Notes: a model not told the origin generated them from the sequence alone. Numbered from the stretch's first letter, positions 25,157 through 34,526 are shown. The stretch is DNA of 64,000 bases from Shewanella acanthi (GCF_019457475.1 NZ_CP080413.1:3472001-3536000); one strand, 5' to 3'. Numbers and translations: made by a program.

Positions 25157-25178
25157 AAATGTAAATCTTTTTACATTT
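25157..25178. promoter_or_regulatory. 22-bp palindromic operator between the Crp/Fnr regulator and the HD gene
   Basis: A perfect inverted repeat AAATGTAAA-TCTT-TTTACATTT. Its core GTAAA-N4-TTTAC has the 5-4-5 layout of Fnr-type sites. It sits about 42 bp upstream of the likely HD transcription start (a TGATAA -10 at 25199-25204), the class II activator position. Confidence 0.75.
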
Positions 25179-25234
25179 AGTCCGCAACTATTGTGCTGTG
25201 ATAAGGTTCATACACTCTACATCAGGAAATCATA

Positions 25235-25834
25235 ATGCAAACAGAAAACCAAACCTGCGCAAACTTTACCCATATGGAACATGGCACGGCTCAGGATTGG
25301 CAAATTATTGCCAAAAACTTCATTGAATATGCCGCAGAGTTACCCGATAGAATTATCAGTCACTTATTGATGCTTGATGGTGATTTTGGTGGTTTTCAGG
25401 TGGACAGATTGACCCATTGTTTACAAACGGCAACCCTAGCCCACCGTGATGGTAAAGATGATGAATATGTGGTCTGCGCCCTGCTGCACGATATTGGCGA
25501 CACTCTAGGCTCGTTTAATCATGCCGATATTGCAGCGGCGATTCTTGAGCCCTTTGTCAGTGAGGCAAATCATTGGATGATCAAGCACCACGCTATCTTC
25601 CAAGGCTATTATTTTTTCCACTATCTCAATATGGACAGAGATCAATACAAAGCTTACAGCGAGCACCCTCACTATGAGCGCACGCTAGAGTTTGTGCGTC
25701 AGTACGATGCACCAGCATTCGACTCCAAGCTGGATACCTTACCACTAGAATTCTTTGAGCCGATGATCCGCAAGGTCTTTAAAAAGCCTGTTCGCTCACT
25801 CTACAAAAAAGCGGAAGAAGAGTTCACGGCTTAA
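25235..25834 (+). CDS. HD-domain phosphohydrolase-like protein
   Basis: A 199-residue soluble protein. The HD motif is in CALLHDIGDTLG, with an earlier His in LTHCLQTATLAHRDG and later His residues in MIKHHAIFQGYYFFHYL, which together could bind a metal pair. Bacterial HD proteins of this length act on nucleotides or small phosphorylated or oxidised molecules; the resemblance to a phosphonate-type or inositol-oxygenase-like HD group is possible but unproven. AGGAAATCAT precedes the ATG. It is paired with the divergent Crp/Fnr regulator, which probably controls it. Confidence 0.85.
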   Translation: MQTENQTCANFTHMEHGTAQDWQIIAKNFIEYAAELPDRIISHLLMLDGDFGGFQVDRLTHCLQTATLAHRDGKDDEYVVCALLHDIGDTLGSFNHADIAAAILEPFVSEANHWMIKHHAIFQGYYFFHYLNMDRDQYKAYSEHPHYERTLEFVRQYDAPAFDSKLDTLPLEFFEPMIRKVFKKPVRSLYKKAEEEFTA

Positions 25835-26189
25835 TCATTCAGCCGATTCAGGCGCCCACGAAACCTGAAATGACGACCTTCAACATTTGGAGGTCGCGAT
25901 TGAAGTCGTGAGCGCCAGTTATTATGAAGTGCCAAACCCGCTTATTGCTGTTTTTTGCGGCAATCACAGTGTTTCTGGGGTTAACTAGAGTCATATTATC
26001 AAAGCTTAAATTGGTTATTTACTGCTAAATTTTACTAACACAACTTAATAAACGGACTCATTGCTGCGGCATTGCAGATTGCGGTTCACTTACCGTTAAT
26101 CGGCTCCAATAGTGAAGATCACAATTTCAGCCGTTAAGGATTCACCCTCGATAAGCTTATTATCCTATTGTTCTTTTCATCATTGACCA
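25835..26189. other. 355-bp intergenic region with a nested hairpin
   Basis: At 25851-25916 an outer stem (GGCGC-c-CACGA / TCGTG-a-GCGCC) encloses an inner stem (CGACCT / AGGTCG, 25874-25879 with 25891-25896). There is no T-run, so it is not a simple terminator of the HD gene. The remaining bases to 26189 hold no credible gene and no recognised element. Confidence 0.5.
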
Positions 26190-26900
26190 TCACACGCTAA
26201 ACAGACTGACCACAATCGCGATAGCAACCGAGATAAAAATCACCCCAATAATGGCATCGATAATCGGCGTAATACGGGTTAATTTTTGTTGCACTTGGGG
26301 TTTTGAAAGTACCAGCGCCAAGGTGCCAAACCAGATAAAAGACAGGCTAAACAGAAGCACTGACGCAGTGACCTTAGTTGCAACTGTCACACTTGGAGTG
26401 ATTAGCGCAGAAAATAAGGTTAAGAAAAACACCAGCGCCTTAGGGTTTAACAGATTGGTATAAAGCCCCGTCATAAAACCCTGACGCACTGATTTAAGAT
26501 GTTTAGCAGTCACAGATGGATGAGCAGCGGTTTCCTCATTCCCTTGTGTATCTCGCGATTCTTTTATGGGGCTCCCCACCAGCTCGACTTCTGTCTTGGC
26601 TTTAAAAAATTGCCCGATAACGGCGCGCAGCGCACCATAACCCATCCACGCCAAGTAACTCGCCCCAATTAACTGCACTAGAAGATACAGGTTATGGGAG
26701 CTTTTAATCACTAGGCTCACCCCTGTGAGACTCAAAATCGTATGCACTAATATGGCGACGGAAATGCCAAGTGCGGTAGCAATGGCTGTCCTGCGTGCCT
26801 GGGAGGTGGCGATTTTCAGCATAATGGCAAAATCGGGCCCAGGGCTTACCAACGCAACGCTGTGAATCATGGCTAAGGTCGCTAACAGGGATAAATCCAT
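26190..26900 (-). CDS. LysE/RhtB-family amino-acid exporter
   Basis: A 236-residue inner membrane protein with about six helices and the family opening LATLAMIHSVALVSPGPDFAIMLKIATSQARRTAIATALGI, including the conserved PGPDF. The segment GFMTGLYTNLLNPKALVFFLTLFSALI is the second landmark. A 35-residue hydrophilic insert in the middle loop (VGSPIKESRDTQGNEETAAHPSVT) is longer than usual. Exported amino acid unknown (homoserine, threonine or lysine are typical). GGAG lies upstream of the ATG. Confidence 0.9.
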   Translation of the reverse strand: MDLSLLATLAMIHSVALVSPGPDFAIMLKIATSQARRTAIATALGISVAILVHTILSLTGVSLVIKSSHNLYLLVQLIGASYLAWMGYGALRAVIGQFFKAKTEVELVGSPIKESRDTQGNEETAAHPSVTAKHLKSVRQGFMTGLYTNLLNPKALVFFLTLFSALITPSVTVATKVTASVLLFSLSFIWFGTLALVLSKPQVQQKLTRITPIIDAIIGVIFISVAIAIVVSLFSV

Positions 26901-27013
26901 CGAAGACTCCGCAATTAAGGCAAATAACGACTTACCCTATAACAGCTGTGTATTAGTCGTTAATTTTAAAATAAATTCTTAAATAACTCCCAAGCATAAT
27001 GAAAACCCTAAGC

Positions 27014-27037
27014 AGAAAAAAGCCCCTCTCGGGGCTT
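27014..27037 (-). terminator. Terminator downstream of the alkaline phosphatase cluster
   Basis: Arms AAGCCCC / GGGGCTT with loop TCTC; on the minus strand followed by TTTTTT. It ends the transcript of the gene at 27114-27881. Confidence 0.88.
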
Positions 27038-27113
27038 AACTGTTTTGTCATGCTATCTACCCTTTTAGCCATCACGACATTAAAGGCTTAAGGGCAAAGG
27101 CGAGCGATGATGA

Positions 27114-27881
27114 CTAGTGAACATGGCTACCATGGTCATTTTGGGATCCAATCGCATGGCCTTCGCTACTGTAAAAGCCGCTGCTGCCGTGTTCAATAAA
27201 GCCCTGATTTATCATCTTGGCAATAAATGGGTCTGACTCACTGTCACCTACATCGGCAAAATCGATATCTTGATAATGCTGGGTTAACGCCGCAAAAGCC
27301 TTAGCATCAAATGGCTCGACCGACACTAACTTATATTGCAACTGAAAGTTAGTAACCTCACCGAGGGTAAACTGCTTTGGCAGCGCAATGCCTTCAATCC
27401 AATTGAGCTCGCTCTCAACGCCATTCACTTTACCCGCATAGCCTTGCGCATCGAAGCAACCATCATGTTTAAGCAGCGTTTTATGCATGCGCTTAGTTAA
27501 GGTCGGAGACACTAAATGGTATAACTGCTCGCGGTCATGCTGAATATTTAGCGCCAATAAATCCCCCCTACGATAGGTGACAGAGCGCTTTTCCTTCGGG
27601 AAATAGCGCACATACTCGCCATTGGCCGACCATAGCTCAAAGCTGGTCGCATCCCTTTGAATAATAAAATCTTGACCATCACGCAGCAACGTCATCGACC
27701 AGTTTTGTCCCTTGGCATTGGTCACTTGATATTGTGCTTTTAAATGAGCGCTATCTAAGGGCAGACATTGACGACTTACCTTACTGCCGCCCAGTGTATT
27801 TAAGGGCTCGATAGGCTGCGCCGAAACTTGTACCGATACGACCAAGGTAGAAAAAAGCGTGACCAAGCAAAATTTATTCAT
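27114..27881 (-). CDS. Secreted protein linked to alkaline phosphatases, unknown function
   Basis: A 255-residue periplasmic protein: signal peptide MNKFCLVTLFSTLVVSVQVSAQ, then an all-beta-looking region (WSMTLLRDGQDFIIQRD, YVRYFPKEKRSVTYRRGDLLAL) and a His/Gly-rich tail (NQGFIEHGSSGFYSSEGHAIGSQNDHGSHVH) that could bind metal. The start at 27881 is chosen for the signal peptide; 26 codons of open frame upstream have no such sense. It follows two alkaline phosphatase genes by 83 bp in the same direction, so it may assist phosphate release, metal supply or surface display. No family recognised. Confidence 0.6.
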   Translation of the reverse strand: MNKFCLVTLFSTLVVSVQVSAQPIEPLNTLGGSKVSRQCLPLDSAHLKAQYQVTNAKGQNWSMTLLRDGQDFIIQRDATSFELWSANGEYVRYFPKEKRSVTYRRGDLLALNIQHDREQLYHLVSPTLTKRMHKTLLKHDGCFDAQGYAGKVNGVESELNWIEGIALPKQFTLGEVTNFQLQYKLVSVEPFDAKAFAALTQHYQDIDFADVGDSESDPFIAKMINQGFIEHGSSGFYSSEGHAIGSQNDHGSHVH

Positions 27882-27964
27882 CTGTTTTCTCACTACAAAC
27901 CAAACTGATTCTGAAATACCCATAACAATGCCGATAGTGAGCCATCCCACCATCGGCATCTGGC

Positions 27965-29614
27965 TTATTTAGCCGCCAACGCAGCTTCCGCTTTCGCAAC
28001 TAAGTTACCTGCGCGGTTCATCACGTGGAAAATATGGTTTTGCTCAACCGTACCTTGGACTAGTGCCGCGCTTGGGCCACGGGCAAAAATCGCCACATCC
28101 TCACCTGCGTGGGTTTCATCGCTCAGCGGGACTAACGCCTCCTGATGAAAGCCCGCATCCTCGGTATTCACAAAGTTTAAATCCTTACGACCACCATCGA
28201 TGGGGAAGCTATAACGCTCATCACCGCCAGTCGCCAACGACGCATAGCCCATTCCGTTAGCGTAACCCACTGTGGTGTAAGGCAGGCCATTAGCATCGGT
28301 CGAGTTCGTCACTTCAGCGATACCATTAGCATCGTTGGTTTTCACTAGCCCTAGGATGGGGTTACCACGGGTTGGATAACCAGCAATGGTAAACACATGA
28401 CTATGATCCGCCGTGACCATTAACAGGGTGTCGTTGGCCGAGGTCTTTTCCATCGCGACACGCACCGCCTCTGATAAGGCCACAGTATCGTACAGCGCAC
28501 GGGCAGCGTTACCCGCATGGTGGGCGTGATCAATGCGGCCAGCTTCGACGATCAACACATAGCCCTTGGTATTTTTCTTCAAAATATCAATCGACTTAGC
28601 GGTCATTTCCGCCAGTGACGGCTCACCTGTCACTCCCGACTCGGTACGGTCGTAGTCGTATTCCATATGGGAGGAATTGAACAGACCCAATAAATGATCT
28701 GTGCTCGATACATCCACATTGAGAAAACCATCTCTGTCCTGCACGTAGGCAGCATTTGTGTATTTGGCTAACCATTCTGCGGTGAGGTCACGGCCATCGT
28801 TACGCTTACCCGCTTTCCCCTCCGGATCGACAGTGGTTTTAGGGATAAAACTGCGACGACCACCGCCCATCATCACGTTTAAGCCATCGCCGTAATTAAA
28901 GTTGAGCATTTGGGCGGCGATGTCGGTACAGCCGTTCGTGACGGCTTCTGCTGGCAGGTTTGAATCAGCCTCCCAGTCACGTTCTGGCACATGGGCATAG
29001 GTTGCCGCGGGTGTCGCGTGAGTTAAACGCGCAGTTGTCACAACACCTGTCGACATCCCCGCCATTGCGGCTAATTCCAATGATGTCACCAGATTTTGAT
29101 CTTTAGTCGATGCGCAGTTAGCACGCACTACGCCTTCAGCCTGTGAAATCACGCCGACATCGGTCTTCACACCCGTCACCATCGCCGACATAGTGCCCGC
29201 AGAATCAGGTGTTTGACCATCGACGTTATAGGTCTTAGATAAGCCCACATAGGGTAAGGTCTCGAAGGATAGTGAGTTTTCCTCCCCCGTATTCCCCTTT
29301 AATTGGCCGTCTAAAATACGGGCTGCCGTAATAGTCGATACGCCCATGCCGTCACCCACGAAGAGGATAATATTTTTCGCCGCGCCGACATCGTTATTGA
29401 CCGTTAAGCCTTCGGCCTTAGTCACGCGGGCCTGCGCATCCACATACCATTGGTTGACTGCGCTCCAGTCTTTACCATCGCTACCGTTTGCGCCATCGGC
29501 TCCGTTAGCTCCATTTGAACCGGGCGAACCCGCCACGCCGTTATCGCCATCATCACCGCAGGCGGCTAATCCCAGCAGGGCTGACATTGCGAGTACCAGT
29601 AATTTCTTATTCAT
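27965..29614 (-). CDS. Lipoprotein alkaline phosphatase with collagen-like linker
   Basis: A 549-residue alkaline phosphatase that hydrolyses phosphomonoesters outside the cytoplasm. Signal peptide with lipobox LAAC (Cys19). Residues 20-47 then form nine Gly-X-Y triplets (GDN GVA GSP ... GSD), a collagen-like spacer. The enzyme domain has the metal-binding FVGDGMGVSTITAARIL, the nucleophile in TPDSAGTMSAM, the arginine/His region THATPAATYAHVPERDW, GRIDHAHHAGN and VTADHSHVF. GGAG six bases before the ATG sets the start. It lies 40 bp after its paralogue in one transcript. Phosphate limitation is the likely signal, but no clear Pho box was seen. Confidence 0.92.
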   Translation of the reverse strand: MNKKLLVLAMSALLGLAACGDDGDNGVAGSPGSNGANGADGANGSDGKDWSAVNQWYVDAQARVTKAEGLTVNNDVGAAKNIILFVGDGMGVSTITAARILDGQLKGNTGEENSLSFETLPYVGLSKTYNVDGQTPDSAGTMSAMVTGVKTDVGVISQAEGVVRANCASTKDQNLVTSLELAAMAGMSTGVVTTARLTHATPAATYAHVPERDWEADSNLPAEAVTNGCTDIAAQMLNFNYGDGLNVMMGGGRRSFIPKTTVDPEGKAGKRNDGRDLTAEWLAKYTNAAYVQDRDGFLNVDVSSTDHLLGLFNSSHMEYDYDRTESGVTGEPSLAEMTAKSIDILKKNTKGYVLIVEAGRIDHAHHAGNAARALYDTVALSEAVRVAMEKTSANDTLLMVTADHSHVFTIAGYPTRGNPILGLVKTNDANGIAEVTNSTDANGLPYTTVGYANGMGYASLATGGDERYSFPIDGGRKDLNFVNTEDAGFHQEALVPLSDETHAGEDVAIFARGPSAALVQGTVEQNHIFHVMNRAGNLVAKAEAALAAK

Positions 29615-29654
29615 TGTTAACTCCAAAAGTGAGACTCAGGTCGTGAAAGACCGA

Positions 29655-31151
29655 TTAGTACTTAGTGCCACCAAGCTGCTGGGCTTGGTTGATAATGTGG
29701 AAGATGACGTTCTGTTCAATCACGCCCTGCACCAGATTTGAACCTGGGCCTGTGGCGTGCAAACTGATGTCTTCACCGGCGTGGGTCTCGCTTTCCATTG
29801 GAATGAGCGCTTGTTGCATGAAGTTTTTATCTTGAGTATCGACCGAAGTTAAGTCGTCACGCCCACCTACGACTGCACCAGGACCATTGGTGTAGGCCAG
29901 CGTCGTATAGGGCTTACCGTCGTTAGCGAGGGCTAACGAACCATCCACATCGTGGACTAAACCTAGGATTGGGTTGCCGCGTTTTGGATAGCCCGCAATG
30001 GTAAATACGTGGCTGTGGTCGGCGGTGACCATGATTAAGGTGTCATCGCTGCTGGTGGCATCGACCGCCGCTTTTACTGCATTGGATAATTCCACCGCAT
30101 CGCTTAGGGCGCGGCTTGCATTCCCCGCGTGGTGACCGTGATCGATTCGACCCGACTCGACGATAAGTAAATAACCCTTATCGTTTTTCTTCAGGATCTC
30201 TAATGACTTTGCGGTCATCTCGGTAAGTGAAGGCTCACCTCCCACATCATCATTGCGGTCGACTTCGTATTCCATATGGGAGGGATTGAACAGGCCTAAT
30301 AGGTGGTCAGTGTTGGCACTATCGATGGCATCGAAACCCTCTTTATTCCACACATAGGCGGCGTTGCTGAAGTTCTCCACCCAAGTTTGGGTTAAGTCCT
30401 TACCGTCTTTACGTTTGCCCGCTTTGTTTTCACCGTCTGTGACTTCTTTAGGTAAGAAATAGCTGCGGCCACCACCGAGGGCAACGCTTAATGAATTGGC
30501 TTCATCACGCATCACTAGTTGACTGGCAATATCGGTGCAACCATTGGCAACCGCTTCAGCTGGCAAGTTAGCATCCCCTTCCCAATCACGCTCAGGAGAT
30601 TTGGCGTAGGTTGCCGCCGGTGTCGCATGGGTTAATCGTGCCGTGGTGACAATCCCTGTCGATAATCCCTTGGCGTTAGCAAGATCAAGGAGCGAAACCA
30701 GTTCATTGCCCTTGGAAGATAAGCAATTACCGCGAAGACTCGTGTCGGAAATCGAGATAATACCAGCCTTGGTTTTAACCCCTGTTGCCATAGCGGTCAT
30801 CGTACCCGCAGAGTCAGGTGTTTGTTGGTTAGTGTTATAGGTTTTTACTAACGCAGTATGGGGAAACTGCTCAAAACTTAAGAAGTTTTCCTCACCACCT
30901 TGGTTACCCGTTTGGCTTTGTCCCTGCAGAATACGAGCTGCGGTCAGGGTTGAAATACCCATGCCGTCACCCACAAACAGGATCACGTTTTTAGCATGGG
31001 TTTGGGTCTGTAGCTGCGCTTTGGCTTCGACATTCGCGGCACTGTCCTTAAACCACTGGCTGTCAGTTTGGGTGGTGGGTAAGACTGCGCCATGGGCGAC
31101 AAGCGTCATTAAACTGCAGGTAACGGCTGCAGCAATCCTTTTCATATTCAT
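29655..31151 (-). CDS. Alkaline phosphatase (secreted)
   Basis: A 498-residue periplasmic alkaline phosphatase with signal peptide MNMKRIAAAVTCSLMTLVAHGA. All catalytic landmarks of its neighbour recur: FVGDGMGISTLTAARIL, TPDSAGTMTAM with the Ser nucleophile, THATPAATYAKSPERDW, GRIDHGHHAGN, VTADHSHVF, ETHAGEDIS. Unlike the neighbour it has no lipobox or collagen-like spacer, so the pair likely arose by duplication and differ in location. The start at 31151 is preceded by GGTGA; a TTG one codon earlier is unlikely. It is first in the three-gene cluster. Confidence 0.92.
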   Translation of the reverse strand: MNMKRIAAAVTCSLMTLVAHGAVLPTTQTDSQWFKDSAANVEAKAQLQTQTHAKNVILFVGDGMGISTLTAARILQGQSQTGNQGGEENFLSFEQFPHTALVKTYNTNQQTPDSAGTMTAMATGVKTKAGIISISDTSLRGNCLSSKGNELVSLLDLANAKGLSTGIVTTARLTHATPAATYAKSPERDWEGDANLPAEAVANGCTDIASQLVMRDEANSLSVALGGGRSYFLPKEVTDGENKAGKRKDGKDLTQTWVENFSNAAYVWNKEGFDAIDSANTDHLLGLFNPSHMEYEVDRNDDVGGEPSLTEMTAKSLEILKKNDKGYLLIVESGRIDHGHHAGNASRALSDAVELSNAVKAAVDATSSDDTLIMVTADHSHVFTIAGYPKRGNPILGLVHDVDGSLALANDGKPYTTLAYTNGPGAVVGGRDDLTSVDTQDKNFMQQALIPMESETHAGEDISLHATGPGSNLVQGVIEQNVIFHIINQAQQLGGTKY

Positions 31152-31466
31152 CAATTCATCACCGAGTTATTAGAGTGTATGAGGGGCTCCCTTTTGAGCG
31201 TCCAAATTCTCAATGATTTAAATGGCGATTTGATTGCAAAAGCATGTCAGTAGGATTGCACTTAATCGTCATCAAGACGCTAAACACTGCATCTAAGCAG
31301 CCGAAAAAGAATAATCGATAAATAACGTTAACCGCCCAGTATCACCGCATAGCCCGCCACAATGGGGTTTTACCCGTGATGCTCGAAAATCTAACCGGAA
31401 AAATCCGCCTTAGCGCCATATGACCATAATGTGCTGTCTATACTTTGGAGACGTAACAACAAAGAA
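31152..31466. other. Divergent intergenic region upstream of the alkaline phosphatases
   Basis: 315 bp with the promoters of the phosphatase cluster (-) and the binding-protein gene (+). A single TGTCA half-site is present near 31247, but no tandem repeat that would make a convincing Pho box. Confidence 0.45.
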
Positions 31467-32282
31467 ATGCCCATGACAGTAAAATATTTATTTTCGGGGA
31501 TATCTGGTTTTGGCATTAGTCTGTTGCTATTGACCAGCTTGCACGCATCAGAGCTGCCAGCACAGCAAAGTGCAACACAGCAAAACCAAGAGCATCCGAC
31601 CTTCACAATGGCCTTTTATGCCGATCCAAAACACAACCTCTATTTCAGATGGGGTGAGCTGCTTTATACCGAAGCCTTTGCACGTCTTGGCTATCAATTT
31701 TCCTATCAAGTGGTTCCTGCCATGCGTGCCAGCCTGTTAGCCGATTCAGGCAAAGTGGATGGAGAGCCGGCCCGCGTATTTTCCTACGGAATGAAATTTC
31801 AAAACCTTGTCCGCGTTGAAGAGCCTATTCTGGAGACTAAATTGCTCGCATTCGCGCGTAACCCTGATATTAGATTGGTGGATTGGGACTCGCTAAAACA
31901 ATTCCCCTATCGCGTCGAATATAATCGCGGCATCTTTTTCGCGGAGCAAAAACTTGTAACCCTTTTGCCAGCAGAGCGCCTGACCACCTCTTCCTCCCCT
32001 GTAAATTCGTTCCGTAAGCTGTTGCACGATAGAATCGATATTTATATTGATACAGCCGTAATAGGATTTCCCCTTCTACAAAAGGCCGAATTTGAACACA
32101 GCAAAATACATTCAGTCGTCGACCTAGAAACCCTCATCAGCTTCGCCTATTTACACAAACGACATCGATTGCTTGCCCCAAAACTGAGTGAAACGCTAAA
32201 GCAAATGAAACAAGAGGGATTGTTTGAGCTTTATCTCGAAAATGCGCGCTTAGAAATGAATCGGAGCACCAGCCCACAATAG
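31467..32282 (+). CDS. Periplasmic solute-binding-like protein
   Basis: A 271-residue exported protein; the signal peptide is VKYLFSGISGFGISLLLLTSLHASE. The mature part resembles family 3 extracellular solute-binding proteins: FTMAFYADPKHNLYFRWGELLYTEAFARLGYQFSYQVVPAMRAS is the first lobe with the typical Arg that grips a carboxylate. There is no adjacent permease or ATPase, so it may be a sensor-type binding protein working with the GGDEF protein downstream rather than a transporter part. The start is uncertain (31467 or 31473), and the binding site is poor. Confidence 0.75.
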   Translation: MPMTVKYLFSGISGFGISLLLLTSLHASELPAQQSATQQNQEHPTFTMAFYADPKHNLYFRWGELLYTEAFARLGYQFSYQVVPAMRASLLADSGKVDGEPARVFSYGMKFQNLVRVEEPILETKLLAFARNPDIRLVDWDSLKQFPYRVEYNRGIFFAEQKLVTLLPAERLTTSSSPVNSFRKLLHDRIDIYIDTAVIGFPLLQKAEFEHSKIHSVVDLETLISFAYLHKRHRLLAPKLSETLKQMKQEGLFELYLENARLEMNRSTSPQ

Positions 32283-32433
32283 TGCGATTAATTAATTAAA
32301 TTTATGGTATTTCATTCAGTTAACTTGAAAGCCCATCAGTGTTTGCTACATTCATACATAGGCTCATAAAGGCAGGTTTTTGGGCATTTTTATGGATGAA
32401 ATGCCGATAACACAGATAACTTCTAAGGAACAG

Positions 32434-32517
32434 ATGAATCACTATCAAAAAGCCACTCCCATACAAACTTACGGCGTCCAAACATTCCTCTCCGCCTCTT
32501 GGTTTGCACTTTACTAG
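32434..32517 (+). CDS. Candidate 27-residue upstream ORF before the GGDEF gene
   Basis: AAGGAACAG precedes an ATG that opens 27 codons ending YGVQTFLSASWFALY and a TAG, 14 bases before the GGDEF start. The aromatic-rich C-terminus and good binding site make it a candidate leader peptide or small protein. No independent evidence of translation. Confidence 0.35.
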   Translation: MNHYQKATPIQTYGVQTFLSASWFALY

Positions 32518-32531
32518 GAACGAGGAATCGC

Positions 32532-34526
32532 ATGTTCGCTAAGCTTAGACAAATCCTACATCGGCTACGTCAACCCTCAAAATCAACCGTCCCTAAGGTC
32601 GTGTTGATTATTGGTATGTTTTTTGGGATTTGTTTTGCCCTAGCCGCGCTTATCTATATCCGAGGAAATATTTTCGATGGCGTCAGAACCTATGTTCGTG
32701 GCGAGGGGTTATGGGCAAAGGCGCAAAAGGATGCCACCTTCTATCTGATCCACTACTCCTACAATAAAAACGAAATAGAATACCAACGCTATCTTGAGGC
32801 GACCCATGTCATGCAAGGTGATAACAGTGCCCGTAGGGCCCTGTTAGCTAATCCCCCTGATCTATTAAAGGCCAAAGCAGGCTTTATTCAGGGATTAAAT
32901 GACGAACGGGATACCGAATCACTGATTTGGTTCTTTCAGAATTTTCAATCCACCTACTACATGCAAAGAGCCATCGAAATATGGACTTTAGCGGACGAAC
33001 GCTTCAAAACCACGATGCTATTAGCAGACTCGATGCACAATGAAATCACGCTCTTTGGCGGCAGACCAGGGATCCTCGCTCAATATCGACAGCAACTTAT
33101 CGCATTAAACGAAGAATTACTCGACCTTGAGATCGAATTTTCCGCCGTTTTGAGTGAAGGCGCTCGCTGGGTAAAAAATGTGACTTGGTGGATAAGCCTT
33201 GGCTCACTGCTACTGTTTATCAGTATCGCCACCTTCGCCAGCCGCCAGATTATTCGCAGCATCGCAAGCTCAGAGAAACAATTGCTGATCAGCGAGTCAC
33301 GCTTTAGCAGTCTTAAAAACTCAGACACTATCGGCATTATTTCATGGGAAGTGAATGGCGATATCCATGATGCCAATGATCATTTCCTACAAATGATCGG
33401 ATACGATCGCGAAGACTTAAATGCAGGTTTAGTCAATTGGCGCCTATTAACCCCTCCAGAATGTGAAGCGAGAGATGCTATCGCGATAGAGGAATTACTC
33501 ACTACAGGGCACTGTAATCAGTATGAAAAATTACTGATCAGTAAAAGCGGCGCCTTAGTTCCGGTGATGTTAGGGGGAAGCCTTTTAAGTGGCAGCACCC
33601 AAGAGGGGGTTGCGTATTTTATGGATCTCACCAGCAGTAAACAGGCTGAAGATAAACTGAGATTGGCAGCGACCGTATTTAATGCCAGTACCGATGGTAT
33701 TATTATCACGGATCCAATTCTTAACATTATATCTATTAATCAAGCGTTTACTGATATTACTGGGTTCACTGCACAGCAATTACAATACGATGCCCATCGC
33801 TTTATCAATACCGGACATGTCAATGAGGACGCCTATCAGGCGATGGTGAACCTGATTCAACAGGGTGAGCAGTGGCAGGGAGAATTAATCAAAGAAACCG
33901 AGGAAAATGGCATCCTTCCCCTTAGTGTTCGCATTAGTACAGTGCGCAATGAACAGGACAGACTCACTCATTTTGTTATAGTGCTCACCGATATTTCGGA
34001 GCGCAAAGCCGAAGAAGAACATTTGCGCCATATCGCTCACCACGACGCACTAACCAACCTCCCCAACCGTGTGCTATTTCATACAAAATTAGAACAGGCA
34101 ATAGTCCATGCCCAGCGCGCGAAGGGCATGTTTGCGATATTGTTCCTCGATTTAGATAACTTCAAACCGGTTAATGATGAATACGGCCACGATGTAGGCG
34201 ATAAATTACTGCAGGAAGTCGCTAAACGCTTGTCAGCCAGCATTCGGCAAATTGATACCATTACCCGACTTGGCGGCGACGAGTTTGTCATTCTACTCGA
34301 AAACCTACCCAATGAAGAAAGCGTGCCACCGCTGATCCGTAAAATCGTTCAAATGGTGACAGAACCTTGCATCATACAGGGGCACCAATTGCGAATTGGC
34401 GTCAGTATTGGTTCATCCATTTATCCCAATAATGGTACCGATGCTAAAACCCTGATCAATTACGCCGACCAAGCCATGTATCTAGTTAAAAAGGAACGTA
34501 AAACCAAGAAGTTGTACTCGGCTTAA
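32532..34526 (+). CDS. Membrane PAS-GGDEF diguanylate cyclase
   Basis: A 664-residue inner membrane enzyme that makes the second messenger c-di-GMP. Layout: membrane helix (VVLIIGMFFGICFALAALIYI), a periplasmic sensor of about 190 residues rich in helices, a second helix (WWISLGSLLLFISIATFAS), two PAS domains, then GGDEF. The active site is RLGGDEFVILLE. RQID lies exactly five residues before GGDEF, an intact inhibitory RxxD site, so product feedback is expected. The start at 32532 has GAGGAATCGC upstream. The neighbouring solute-binding-like gene could supply a periplasmic signal; that link is inference. Confidence 0.93.
   Translation: MFAKLRQILHRLRQPSKSTVPKVVLIIGMFFGICFALAALIYIRGNIFDGVRTYVRGEGLWAKAQKDATFYLIHYSYNKNEIEYQRYLEATHVMQGDNSARRALLANPPDLLKAKAGFIQGLNDERDTESLIWFFQNFQSTYYMQRAIEIWTLADERFKTTMLLADSMHNEITLFGGRPGILAQYRQQLIALNEELLDLEIEFSAVLSEGARWVKNVTWWISLGSLLLFISIATFASRQIIRSIASSEKQLLISESRFSSLKNSDTIGIISWEVNGDIHDANDHFLQMIGYDREDLNAGLVNWRLLTPPECEARDAIAIEELLTTGHCNQYEKLLISKSGALVPVMLGGSLLSGSTQEGVAYFMDLTSSKQAEDKLRLAATVFNASTDGIIITDPILNIISINQAFTDITGFTAQQLQYDAHRFINTGHVNEDAYQAMVNLIQQGEQWQGELIKETEENGILPLSVRISTVRNEQDRLTHFVIVLTDISERKAEEEHLRHIAHHDALTNLPNRVLFHTKLEQAIVHAQRAKGMFAILFLDLDNFKPVNDEYGHDVGDKLLQEVAKRLSASIRQIDTITRLGGDEFVILLENLPNEESVPPLIRKIVQMVTEPCIIQGHQLRIGVSIGSSIYPNNGTDAKTLINYADQAMYLVKKERKTKKLYSA

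Noticed and set aside
31200..31300. Possible Pho box upstream of the alkaline phosphatases
   Set aside because: Only a single TGTCA half-site is present; the direct repeat of CTGTCAT-type units is missing.
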